DNA of 62,000 bases from Lingula anatina (lineage: Eukaryota > Brachiopoda > Lingulata > Lingulida > Lingulidae). Both the position numbers and the translations under genes were made by a program. A model generated the notes under the pieces. It was given only the letters and a program-made list of their open reading frames with translations. It had not been told where the DNA came from and did not search any database. Location: the NCBI RefSeq assembly GCF_001039355.2, contig NW_019774847.1, positions 776,034 to 838,033 on the forward strand. The letters run 5' to 3'. Each line of letters begins with the position of its first letter. Within the stretch, counting starts at the first letter, position 1. Shown piece by piece: positions 47,401-61,100 of the stretch.

Positions 47401-49055
47401 TTTAGTTTACACAGATAGTACTGCATTTGTGTCTCATCTATATTATCTATCATTTCAGACTGGTATCACACAGAAGTGGGAGGCGGCTGGTATGAGCTCT
47501 GCTGACGGAGAGTATATAGAGTTTGTTCACTCTGGGACACCTGTACATGTGCTGCTGGACGGTCCAGTAGAGGTGAGGTCAACACATAATAACATTCTTG
47601 GAAATGATATTAGCATTATTATCAAACTCTCTATCATATTTTTACAAATTTCTATCAGAGCTACCGGTATTACATTTTTTTCTTCTGTTTGTAAATATAT
47701 ATGAACTTCTACTTAATATGTAATCCTTGCTTAATAATAATCAATGAATATTTTTTCTACTATCTTCAACTATTTGAAGCCTGGTCTTACATACTGCCCA
47801 TGTCTTATCACCTCTGGTATTATTTCCCAGGCCTGGCTATGTGACATAGAGAGAACCATGCGGACCACCCTCAAGGACGTGCTGAAGCAGTGTCGCGCGG
47901 CGCTGAAGAAGAGTCTGAGTAAGAGAGACAAGTGGGTGCGAGAGTGGTGTGGACAGATGTGTATTACGTCCAGTCAGATGCAGTGGACACAGGACGTGAC
48001 TAAAGCTCTGGCCACCTCTAAAGAGAGAGGCGATAAGAAGGCTTTGAAGAGCCTGAAGAAGAAACAGGTGTGTATACATTGATTTTGTAACTTAGAGCAA
48101 ATTTGTGTTTTAAATTAATGGAAACAGAATATCAAATATTTATGATGTGCAAAGAAGAAGAAAGGCAATATAATATGAAAGCCATGGGAATAAAATGTAT
48201 TAAAAAATAATGCAAAGTTTTTATTAATTTAAAAGGGGCATTCCTTGGTTCAAGATTATTAACAAAATCATAGCATGAAAATGGCCTACAATGAGAACAT
48301 GTCCAATGTTTTAATGTCCCCAGGTCTCCATGCTGTCCAAGTTCTCAGAAGCCATCCGTGGCAACCTCACCAAGATCCAGCGTCTAAAGATTGTTGCCTT
48401 GGTAACCATTGAGGTCCATCAGCGTGACATCATAGAGCAGCTGATCAAGAGAGGCGTCAATGATGTCACAGCATTTGAGTGGCTCAGTCAGCTCAGGCTT
48501 TACTGGGAGAAGGTGAGGATTTTGTGAGAGACTGACGTAGCCAAAATACAGGGCTTGTTGTTAAATAAGATTTAAGTGGCCTCTTTATTTTTCCATCATA
48601 AGTACCATGTATATGTGAACTGTAAAAATGGTCAGTCAGATCTTTCACCTCCAAACATTAGATGTTAATAATGTAGTTTGATTTGTCTTGGGAGTATGTT
48701 CACATCCTGACGCATTCATTCTATATCTATCTCTAGGATGTGATAGATGACTGTGTAGTGAGACAGACCAATACCAGTTTTCAGTATGGATACGAGTACC
48801 TTGGCAACTCTGGACGTCTGGTCATCACACCACTGACAGACAGGTATAAATACACATGATACACATAGTACAGCTACATTAACTAATGTAATAATGATAT
48901 TTTCTGAGGTCGTACCATCTTCTCAATCCTGTTAATCTGTGTATGTCTGAATTGTGCATCTGTCTCATAACTTGCTTTTGATTCTGGTCAATCTTTGAGG
49001 GCCATGTGTAAGATAAGTGTGTGCATTTAACATGTTTTACCCTCTTTAAATAAAG

Positions 49056-49094
<39 letters not shown>

Positions 49095-52022
49095 CCTACT
49101 TTGAATGACCTACTTTTTATTTTTAGATGTTACATGACCTTGACCACTGCCCTCCACTTACACAGAGGAGGTAGTCCCAAGGGGCCTGCAGGGACAGGAA
49201 AGACTGAGACCACCAAGGATTTGGGCAAATCCCTGGGAAACTACGTCATCGTTGTGAACTGCTCAGAGGGCCTGGATTACAAGTCTATGGGGAGGATGTT
49301 CTCTGGATTAGCTCAGGTATAGTTTGTAATTAACTGCTCCCAGGGTCTGGACTACAAGTAATAGACTTATCAGAAAAAACATTGTCTTTGTATATGTATT
49401 TCACAATCTGTCCATATTTTGATCAGGTCTATGAGTATTATTGACCTATGCTGTATATGCCACATTTATTTACCTTCACAGACTGGAGCCTGGGGCTGTT
49501 TTGATGAGTTCAACCGTATCAACATCGAGGTGTTGTCAGTGGTGGCGCAACAGATTCTCTCCATCTTGTCCGCCCTTGCCGCGGCCTCCAGGAGGTTTGT
49601 GTTTGAGGGGAGAGAAATCAACCTGCAGTGGTCTTGTGGCATCTTTATTACCATGAATCCAGGTAGGGAAACTGCTGTCTTAACACTGACTGAAAGTGAT
49701 TTGTTCTTAATGTGGCAAATAATGTCAGAAGCACTTCATAAGATACTTGTTTTGGAAACCACAAACATTTATTTTAATGAAAAAACATTCAGAATAACTT
49801 TTCTCAACTTTCTCAAAGATCCAAATATTTAGATCAAAGCTGTTAATGAAATTATGAAATTCAGTAAGGTACCATAAACTTGAAAGTGATTTATTAATTC
49901 TCCACTTCTGTCTCCAGGTTATGCTGGTCGTACAGAGCTACCAGACAATTTGAAATCCATGTTCCGGCCCATCTCTATGGTAGTCCCTGACTCCAACCTC
50001 ATTGCTGAGATCACACTGTTTGGAGAGGGATTTAACAACACCAAGGTAATATACTGGGTTAAAAGTGACAGAGTGATCCAAGTATTGAAAGGTCATCAAT
50101 AGAAATGGATAATTTATTTGTGATAACCTTCCTTAATGTACTGTGAATACAGGTTATATTATATTATTGTGCAGATGTGCTAAACTTATAAAAAATGATA
50201 ATGATAAATTATGACAAAATATGTAAATAAAAAAGTAAATAAATGAACAAATAAATAAATCTACTTCCTCACAGGTCTCTGTCTCTGTACAGTCTAACTG
50301 TCCAACATATTTCTATAGTTTAAGTTTGGATGTTTCCTATACATGTTCCCCTTATTTCTGTTCCCTACAGGTGCTGGCTAAGAAGGTGTTCACTCTGTAT
50401 AGTTTGGCAGTTCAGCAGCTGTCCAAGCAGGACCACTATGACTTTGGTCTCAGAGCTCTGGTCTCTGTGCTGAGATATGCTGGGAGAAAGAAGAGATCTA
50501 ACCCCAACATGCCTGATGAAGAGGTAAGGTCAAAGTAGAAGGTCATGAATATGTGTCAAGGTCATTTGCTGAGGTCAAGGCCATCTATGTGCATAGATTA
50601 AGTTCTATAAACAGTGCTAAGTTTAAAAGAATCCTGGTATGCCTTATGGAGCCTTTGTCAAATACATGTCTCAAATGTACACCAGGAAATATTAATATGT
50701 CCAACATATACAAATCTCTCAAACTTTCAAGAATGTTCATACCACTTTGCCATTGAGTATGATGTATTTCAAATTACCATATGTTTCATATCAAATATAT
50801 AATGAAGTGCTGTATTTTTGTGATATTTTTAAAGGGAGGTTGTAATTGTGTTTCCAGCTTCTGTTGCTGTCTATGAAGGACATGAATGTGGCCAAGATGA
50901 CAGCTGTAGACTTGCCTCTGTTCAATGGCATTGTGTCTGACCTGTTTCCTGGTGTAGACCTGCCAACCATTGATTACTCCAAGGTAATGTGACACAGGAC
51001 CTCCTGTAGCTCATCTGAGGCTTGATGAATGCTGTGACAGTATTTTGGTATCACAGAATTGGCCTAGCTGACATGACCAGACAGCTGGCATGCTGAATAT
51101 TATATTAAAGCATCTTTTTTATGTGTAAGATTTAAAAAAAAGAGGAAGAGCACATTGTTTTGATTGAAGTCTGTTATAAAATGCCAGACTTGACTTAGAT
51201 TCACCAAAAAAAGTGCTTGGTCTTCTCAGTAGACTCGATCAGGAAAGTGTTCTTAGGATTGTGTCCACTTTGGATTTATAAAGAAGTAAAAGATTGAAAA
51301 AAGACTAATCTCCTCTCCCTTCATCAGATGAAGACTGCCATAGAGGAGGAGCTGCGTGCCTTTGGTCTCCAGACTATTCCTAACACCATCACCAAGGTGA
51401 TCCAGCTCTACGAGACCAAGAACTCACGTCACTCTGTCATGATAGTTGGGAAGACGCTGTCTGGGAAGTCTGTGACGTGGAGAGTCCTGCAGGCAGCCAT
51501 GGGGAGACTGCACAAAGCTGGAGACCCTGCATTTAATATGGTGAAGGTGAGTGTGTTAGGTGTGATTGAGTGTGCTGGGTGTGACATGGATTTAATATGG
51601 TGAAGGTGAGTGTGTTAGGTGTGACTGAGTGTGCTGGGTGTGACATGGGTTTAATATGGTAATAGTTAGAGTGTTAGGTTTATGGTGTCAGCAAGCAGTG
51701 TGTGTGTAGGGTACTGATGATAAAACTAAGTTGCAAACTGAAAAGGCAAATTGACTAGGTTCATTGAACATTTCTGTATATGAATAGTATGACACAAATA
51801 GTACCATTGTGTCTGATGTATAAAAAAATTTGGATGGAATTTATCAGTTGAATACAGAAAGATACTCAACCTGTTATCTCACATATCATTCCAGGAATTC
51901 CCCATCAACCCCAAGGCTGTGTCGCTAGGAGAGCTGTACGGAGAGTTTGACCTGAACACCAATGAGTGGGCGGATGGTGTGCTCTCTAGTGTGATGAGGA
52001 CAACTTGTGCAGGTACAGGGAT

Positions 52023-52116
<94 letters not shown>

Positions 52117-55100
52117 TGCGAGTGTGCGCACTATTATACAATATAAGATGTCAAGTCATTACCGTACATAGACGAATCCAGTAGTGATAATAATAAGAAT
52201 ACAGCAGTCATATCAGAGCACATCAAGTGTAAGGTTTAAAAGAGTCTAATATGTCCTGTTGTTCCTTCACTGTTAGATGAGAAGCCAGAGGAGAAGTGGA
52301 TTCTGTTTGATGGTCCTGTGGACACACTGTGGATTGAGAGCATGAACTCTGTGATGGATGACAACAAGATTCTCACCCTAATCAATGGAGAGCGAATTGG
52401 AATGCCAGAACAGGTCAGATAATTAACTCTATGACATAACTTTTGCTTTTTGAGTATTCTTGTAATATATTATATATAAGTTACAAAAGGAAGGCCTTTA
52501 GGTTGAGAAAGAAGGGCAGGGGGAAATACAAAGGAAAGCAGGAAAACATCCAATGTGAATTGAAATTTGATCTTGGTTCTATGCAATTTCTCATATTGGG
52601 TTAATTAAGAGGGTAAAAAGGTCAACTCTTTTTCAGAAAAAAAGAACTTCCCTATGAAATTGCTGGCTATATGAAGCCTTGAATGGACTCCATTGTTATG
52701 CATCTTAACACAAAACCATTTTCTACGTGAAGTTAATTATCATTGACCTCTATTCATACTAGTGCTTTTCCTCTCCTATAGGTGTCACTGCTGTTTGAGG
52801 TGGCTGACCTGTCTGTAGCCTCCCCAGCCACTGTGTCAAGGTGTGGCATGGTGTACTATGACTATGTAGACCTGGGCTGGAGACCTTATGTTGACTCCTG
52901 GCTGGATAAGAAACCAGACAAAACAATGGTGGAGGAACTGAAGAGACTGTTTGAGAAGTACATTGTCAAGATCATGGAATTTAAGAAACAGCAGTGTAAG
53001 GAGCTGATCCCCATTGCTGAGCTGAATGGAGTGATTTCACTATGCAAGCTGTTTGATTGTATGGCCAAACCAGAACTTGGGGTAAGTAGACTAAGGAGAT
53101 GTTGGAAAACAAGAGGACTTGTTTAACTGGAGTATTTGAGCATGTGATTGGAAACAAAAGGAAGAAAATGTGTAGGATATGAAGTTGGTAGTACAAACCA
53201 TATCTTTAGGTTTAACAGATAAAGTCATGCAATAGTTGTGTCTGTGACCTTCAGTGTGACTGATATTGATAATGGAATGATGACCTCAAATTTTCAATTT
53301 TTCCAGTGTGATCCCAGTGACCAGGAGAACTATGTCAGGATGATAGAGCTGTACTAGCAATTCCAATCTTGATATTAACAATGTAATATTGACTTTAACA
53401 TTCCCATATTTCCAGTGTGATCCCAGTGACCAGGAGAACTATGTCAGGATGATAGAGCTATACTTCCAGTTCTGTATGATCTGGTCTATCATGGGCAGCG
53501 TGGATGAAGAGGGGCGTAAGAGGATTGACAACTACTTCCGTGAGATGGAGGGCACCTTCCCCAACAAGGACTCCATCTATGAGTACTTTGTGGACCCTAA
53601 GAGTAAGACCTGGGTCCACTGGGAGGAGAGACTGAGGAGTGGATGGAAGTATAACCCAAGGTAATGCTGAACTGTTGTCTGGTAGAACTCAGTTGAATTC
53701 TCTCTCTCTATATATATATATATAGCTATTGCCATGTAAAACCTACAAGATAATTTTCAATACAACAAAGTTATAAAAGCAAATATGTCATCATGAGAAA
53801 AAGGAAAAATACTTTAACTATAAAAAACTATAATTTCTCACTATTCCAGCGTACCATTCTACAAGATCATTGTCCCCACAGTGGACACTGCCCGCTATAA
53901 CTTCATCGTGTCATCTCTGATAGAGGCACAGCACCCTGTCACCTTGGTGGGACCTGTGGGGACAGGGAAGACCTCTGTGGTACAAAGTGTCCTGGCCAAA
54001 CTGGACCCCAAGCTGTATAATGTACTGATTGTTAACATGTCTGCACAGGTGAGGACATACTATATAGCTTTATAACTGGTCTGAAATGCTAATTTGAGGG
54101 TGTAAATTGGCATTTATGACCAGGTAAAGCCTCTGTGTTGCTTATCCATATTTAACGTGCTGTTGTTAGCAGAATTATTTTGTTCCATTCAGGTGTGGTG
54201 ATATCACAGGTCATTAATATCCTTTGAATTGGTCTTTTAAAAACTTATTTGAGTACTCCACTTTAACTTGATTGTGTAAATAAGCTTATTGTATATACAT
54301 ACTTTATGATCACAGACTCTGATAATTTCTTTCTGGGATAAATTGATTGTGAAAATATATATTAATTACTGTGTACACATAATACTTTGTAAAAACAGAG
54401 ATAATTTCTCTCTGCAGACGTCCTCCAACAATGTCCAGGACATCATTGAGAGCCGTGTGGAGAAGCGGACTAAAGGCGTCTACGTCCCCATTGGTGGGAA
54501 GAAACTCCTGACTTTCATGGATGACCTTAACATGCCTGCCAAGGACCTGTTTGGCTCCCAGCCACCGCTGGAGTTGATCAAGTTGTGGCTGGACTACGGG
54601 TTCTGGTACGACAGGCAGAAACAGACTGTAAAGTTTGTCAAGGTGAGAGACACTGACTGCCTTTTCAGTTATACTGGTTTATATTTTGTTGATAGCAGTT
54701 ATTTTTGTGAAGCACCAAAAACACAAACAATGAAAATTTAATGTTTTATGTCTAGAGTTACGTATTTACTCCTGTAATGCAAGTTCCAAGCTTGTGAACC
54801 TTTTTTTGTTTCGATGTCGTCTACAGGCAGACACAGAAAAAAAAAAAAATGGTATGATTAATCTGCAGACACAGAGGACCAGATATGATAATTTCAGATC
54901 AATGATATATACAGTGAGACATTCAGTGTATTACAGATAAATAACTAATGCTGTTCTCATCCTTGTAGGACAGATAAGTAATGAGACATTCAGTATATAA
55001 CAGGTAAATAACTAATGCTCTTCTCTTACTTGTAGGACATGTTCTTGCTGACTGCCATGGGTCCCCCTGGTGGTGGCCGCACACAGATCTCCACAAGACT

Positions 55101-58100
55101 GCAGAGCAAGTTCAATCTGCTCAACATGACCTTCCCACAGGTAGGAAGTTGCTCCTGTCTTGTCTAGTGCTGACATCTATTATTTGTTTATGCCTTGCTT
55201 TGTGACAACATTGGGTAGATATAGATGAAATTTGTCAGGCAGAGGATAAACATTTATTTTAGATGAAAATCATGTCCCAGAATGAAGACAAAAGCTGTAT
55301 GTTTTGTGTTCTGCTAGGACTCCCAGATAAAAGATAAAAACTGTTTGTTTTCTGTTTTGCTAGGACTCCCAGATCAAGCGTATCTTTGGCTCTATGATCA
55401 ACCAGAAGCTACAAGACTTTGAGGAGGAGGTCAAGCCAATAGGAGACGTGGTCACTCAAGCCACCCTGGAGCTGTACCAGGCCATTGTTGGACGCTTCCT
55501 GCCCACTCCCACCAAAATACACTACCTGTTCAACCTGAGAGATATCTCCAAGGTAATGGAGAAAAAGTTTGCTTCAACCCCCCCCCCCACCATGTTTATC
55601 CCCCTAAGAAAAAATCTTATAGGTGACCTATAGGACTCCTATAAGATATTTTGAATTTTGATTTTTTGTGTAGAAATTTAAACAGTTCTTTGTGTTTATG
55701 TTTTTCATACAAAAGATGATTGCTGCACATTATTACAGTGTCATCTGTTGTTTTTCTAGGTTTTCCAGGGCATGCTGAGAGCCAATAAGAACTACCATGA
55801 CACTAAGGCTGCCATCACTAGGTTATGGATCCATGAGTGCTTCAGGTGAGGTTGACATCCATAGCTAAACCTGCTAATACTAATATTAACTTATGTACCC
55901 ATTGACATATCTTTACTCCATGGTTACAGGTTTGAGATTTTATAATTGGTGTTGTCATTCCAGGGTATTCTCTGACCGTCTTGTGGATACGTCTGACATG
56001 GAGGCATTTATTGGCATGCTGAGTGACAAACTTGGGACACTGTTTGACACCACTTTCCATGGGATATGTCCCAGCAAACAGCCTCCAATATTTGGTGAGG
56101 AATCCTTTCTTTGATGGAGAATGCTTTGTAATTTATGGAAAGATATTAATTGGTCATTCTACAAAAAAATAGCCACCAATATTTTGTGAGGAATCCTCTC
56201 TTGTCTTCACTTGGATTTTATGGAGAACGTTATGTTTTTATAGAAAGATATTAATCAGTCATTCTACCAAAAAAGTAACTCTCTCACTAGTCTGCCATTA
56301 CATTTGACCCCGCCCACCTCAAAATCCCTCTTAATCAAACTTGGTTTTATGCTTATTCACAAGATTTTGGGCTATGTGATAAATCACAGCTCTTATTTAA
56401 AAACTTTTCCATGTGACTATAAGAACCCAGTAAGTTTATTACCATGGCCAAGAAGTACTACTTCTCTTATTTTCAAATTACAAACTTCTCCAGGTGATTA
56501 CATGAACCCAGACAATGTATATGAGGACATTGCAGACATAGGAAGTCTGAAGCACCACATGACAGAGATGTTGGAGGAGTATAATAACTCCCCAGGGGTC
56601 GTCCCCATGGACCTGGTGCTGTTCAGAGATGCTATAGAACATGGTCAGTGAGAACTTGAGATATTGAAACAGAAATTTGAAAATCATTAACTATAGTAAA
56701 AGGCTATAAGAGTTCAAGAGAAGCATTATTTTATATTTTTAGAGGGACATTTTACAGGTGTCAATAAATTGATAAGAAACGAATGAAATAGATGTATAAC
56801 ATATATATTTGTATATTTCAGTGTCTAAGATAGTGCGTGTGATCCGCCAGCCCCTGGGGAACATGTTACTGATAGGTATAGGAGGCAGTGGAAGACAGAG
56901 TATGTCTAGACTGGCTGCCAGCATCTGTGAATACAAGACATTCCAGATTGAAGTGTCTAAACACTACAGAAAACAGGAGTTCAGGGATGGTAAGTTTTGC
57001 AGGTGAACTTAAGAGGGAAATGGGGTCATTTTTTATTCAAAATAATGCCAGTTTTGTGATTTATCAGCACACTGTCTCAAGAATGTGCTAGCCTAGGCAT
57101 TTTTAAGTTCCATTTGTTAGGTTAATTCTAAATTAAAGATTGAGAGTCATAAGCATAAGATTCAATTTACCTTGTTCTCAGAGTCATAAACAACTGGAAT
57201 TGCCTGTATCTCTGTCTGTATGAACCCTCACTTACTCTTCCAGACTTGAAGCGCCTGTACTGGCAAGCAGGAGTAGAGAACAAGCCCACTGTGTTCCTGT
57301 TTACAGACACACAGGTGGTGGAGGAGGGTTTCCTGGAGGACATCAACAACATCCTCAGCAGTGGAGAGGTGCCCAATCTCTACAAACCTGATGAGTTTGA
57401 GGAGGTCAGTGTTAGAGTCCTTTTTACCAGGGAAGCCGAGATATTCAGACATGCTGAAAACTTTTAAAACAGCCTTAACATTTGGGCAGGCAACTGTGAA
57501 AAATTTGCTTAATAAAATGATTTGTTCCCTGTCTGACAGTTAATTAAAAATGCCAATTTTTAACATTGTTTAATGTGCTTTGGACCCATTCAACACAATT
57601 TTCTACACTTCCTTGAAATATTTATCAACAGTTTCCAGCTGTCATGATATTACATAATGTGTTTAGAGGTCAGTATATGATGCTGTAAAAGATAAACAAT
57701 GTACATGTATAGAGGTATATAATAAGTGCTTACTGACTATGATGTTGTTAAGTGTGCTTAGCTAGGCAGATGCTTATGTCTATTATCTATGTTGGTTTTG
57801 TAGGTCTTTTAAATGAAACTTCCCTAATTGTTTCAGGTGCGCACTGCTCTGGCTGACATAGCTAAGAAAGAAGGAATAGATGATACTCCATCCAACATCT
57901 TTGCATTCCTTATTGATCGTGTGCGTGCTAACCTGCATGTGATTTTGTGCATGAGTCCAGTGGGAGAGCCTTTCAGGTAATGCATCTACACACATGCACA
58001 CATAAAAACACACACACACACAGACACATTGTGATATATGGATGCAAAGATACAATACTGTTCTAATAGTACAAAAGTCAATACACACCTCTCAAAATAA

Positions 58101-61100
58101 GATACCATTTGATATCTTCTGCAGTTGAAGATTCTGTGGCATTAATTTGCTGGTGTATGCATTATATATATATATATATATATCTGAATGATACAGTACT
58201 GTGAATGATACTGAATCAGGTACGATGCCTTGACTGCATTGTAGCAGGTAGTATGTGGTGTTGATCATTATGGAACACTTAAAATCACACTTTGTTGGTG
58301 CATTTGTCTACTACAGAATCCTATCTAGTAGTATCTGTATCTTACAGGAACCGTATCCGTATGTACCCAGCCTTTGTAAACTGTACCACCATTGATTGGT
58401 TCAGTGAGTGGCCGCTAGACGCACTGCTGGAGGTGGCCGGCAAGTACCTTGAGACGGTGGACCTGGGCGGAGAGGAAGGGGTGAGTGAACCATGGAATTC
58501 ATCATACATTTTCTCTCTATTCTACCGAGAGTTTCAGATCCACCACTTGCCATCTTGTTCATTGTCTAATTTCCATATCTGCCTGCCTATAAGAACAGGG
58601 CCCCATTAATATGGAGATTAGTATATGAAGAAACTAGCAGTTCTTGGTGTGAATCTGAAGGGACTCAGTACAGATTTGATGGCCCAGGGGCAGGGATAAT
58701 ACTTGAGAAGAATTGGGAATAAAGTGGTTATGTTGTATGAATTAATATAATATGATGATCACATAAGACATACTCACTTTTCCATAAAGTAGAAGAGGTG
58801 GGATGTGGGGGGTTGGGGAAGGGTACACTTTTTTTGTTTACCATCTTGCATAGTGTTTTGTTACATTATTCCACCATGTTGCAGCACATTACTTTAAATG
58901 TTTATATATATTGTAGAATAAATGAAATTAATGTTGCATCACTTCACCTAAATCTCTCACACTTATTGTAAAATATCAATGTTTTGTTTGAATACAAAGA
59001 TCTAGCATAATTTCACCGTGTTGTTGCCGTTCACATTAATATTGTTAATGTTGCACTAACAATCACGCTATATTTGTTGTCAAAGTTGTAAAGAAGTCTG
59101 CTGTATACATATTTTGCAGCTGAGTGTCGTTGTTGTTAAATGTCATTGTTGTCATCTTTGTTGTAGTCTCCAAGCTTTATTCACACTTGTCACATTGCTC
59201 TCTTTTGCAGGAAAAAAGAGTGAGTCAAATAAAAATATTTTACAGAAATGCATGTAATCTGCATTGAGTTGCTGCATTCTTTAATCATAGTGCAGTAGAT
59301 AGATAGGACTCATATAAAGATCACATATTTTCAGATTTTATAAAGATGTTCACTGAATTTCTGTCTAACTTGATTTACATTTATGTTCTTGGGAAAAATG
59401 TTCATTTGTAAAATTTCAATTAACTTTAGTTTCACTATGAGGTAATCTTATGAGATATCTTTGGGAATAAACCCTAAAATTTTAGATCATCATGTATACA
59501 CCTGTGATGGGAAACTCAGTGAATATCTTTCTGAGTTGTAGATAGAATTTTTACTCTAGGATCCAACAGACAGAATAGTATGCATGCTAGATTTATGTAT
59601 AATCCTGCTGTGGCATGCTAATGAATAGGATTAGGTAGAGTTTAGGTAGCATGTTTTTTACCAAAAATACAAGTTATTTTAATCAGTTTATAATCTGCAT
59701 GATGCATGTCTCAACTGATTTGTTTCTATAAAAAAAGTATTGTTTTGTTCTATATTTTGTGATGGTTCAATATGGTTTGTGTGATGTACAATGCTCAAAA
59801 CAAATCTGATCTATTATCAGGATTCCATGTGTATTAATTTGGATGATGTATTTGACCTATTTTGAATATCATAGTGAATATGTTTTATGATTCTTGTTTA
59901 CTTGTGCTGTTGTTTGTGACAGTTGTTATGTTTTTAGAACATGATGTGGAGTGATGTTTAGCGGTGAAGGGTTAAGAATAGAGCAGCTTATTTTCTTCAG
60001 TTGAAAATTTATTGAAAATGAAAACCTTCAATATTTTAATGTCTATCTGAAGATACAGACATTCTATACAGATGTTGACATATTGGTGGCATACAACATT
60101 TTCAATATTTACTATTGACTGAAAAAAAAATAACTGCTTGTTTTCTTAGTGCATAACTGCTGATGTAATTTATCTCTGGTGTAGGGTGTTCTTTATATTC
60201 TATGTAGACTAATATAGCAACTAAAGCTTATTACTACTACTAACTGGAACTACTTCCTGTATTGATGTAGATTCTATTGCTAGAGTATTGATTACCAGGG
60301 GTTAAGAGGTGGTGGATAGCGCTTTTGTAGAGATTTGAAGATAAAATAGCTGGTCTGGGTTTGACACAGTAGGGTTAGAAGTGTGGAGAGGATAGTTCAA
60401 GCCTGTAGCCAGCCATTTATATGTGGGGGTTCCTTTGTTAAAAAGGTAGATCTTTTTACCTTTTTTGTTGACCCAAATTTAGGTTTGGCATAAAACCGAG
60501 GCAAAATTTAGATTCAGAGACTTTTCAACCAAAAGGGTCTTTTTATTCTCTCCCCCCAATACCTCGAACCCCCCTCACCCTAACCTTGACCCCACCCTTC
60601 ACCTTGACCCCATACCCTGCACCCCCCTCACCCTAACCTTGACCCCACCCTTCCCCTTGACCCCATACCCTGACCTCCCTCCAGCTCTCCTAAACCCCCC
60701 TTAAACCTCTCCCTCTGTCTACAGGCCTGATGTCTTGTCCTTTAACTCAAAGTAACAATAGATTGGTTTTTTGGGGATCATTCTGCATGATTTCAGTATG
60801 GTATAATGTAAAGTGTGATTATGCATTAATATCATGATAGATTTCATGCATACGTCTTACATATAGATTATTTTCAATTTTGTAGTCTAGGTAAAAGGCA
60901 AATTCATTGAGAAAATGCTAAGTTTGAGAAAAGAATGCTTTCTAGTTGCACCTATGAACGTTGCACTCACTGCTTATTTTATACAAAAAGTATATAAAAC
61001 ATTAATGCTTATTGTGGAATTTTATTAATATTAGCAATGAAACAAGGCTTTGACTTACCACTAAGTACAATATTAAATTGCAAGAGACATCACTCGTGTC

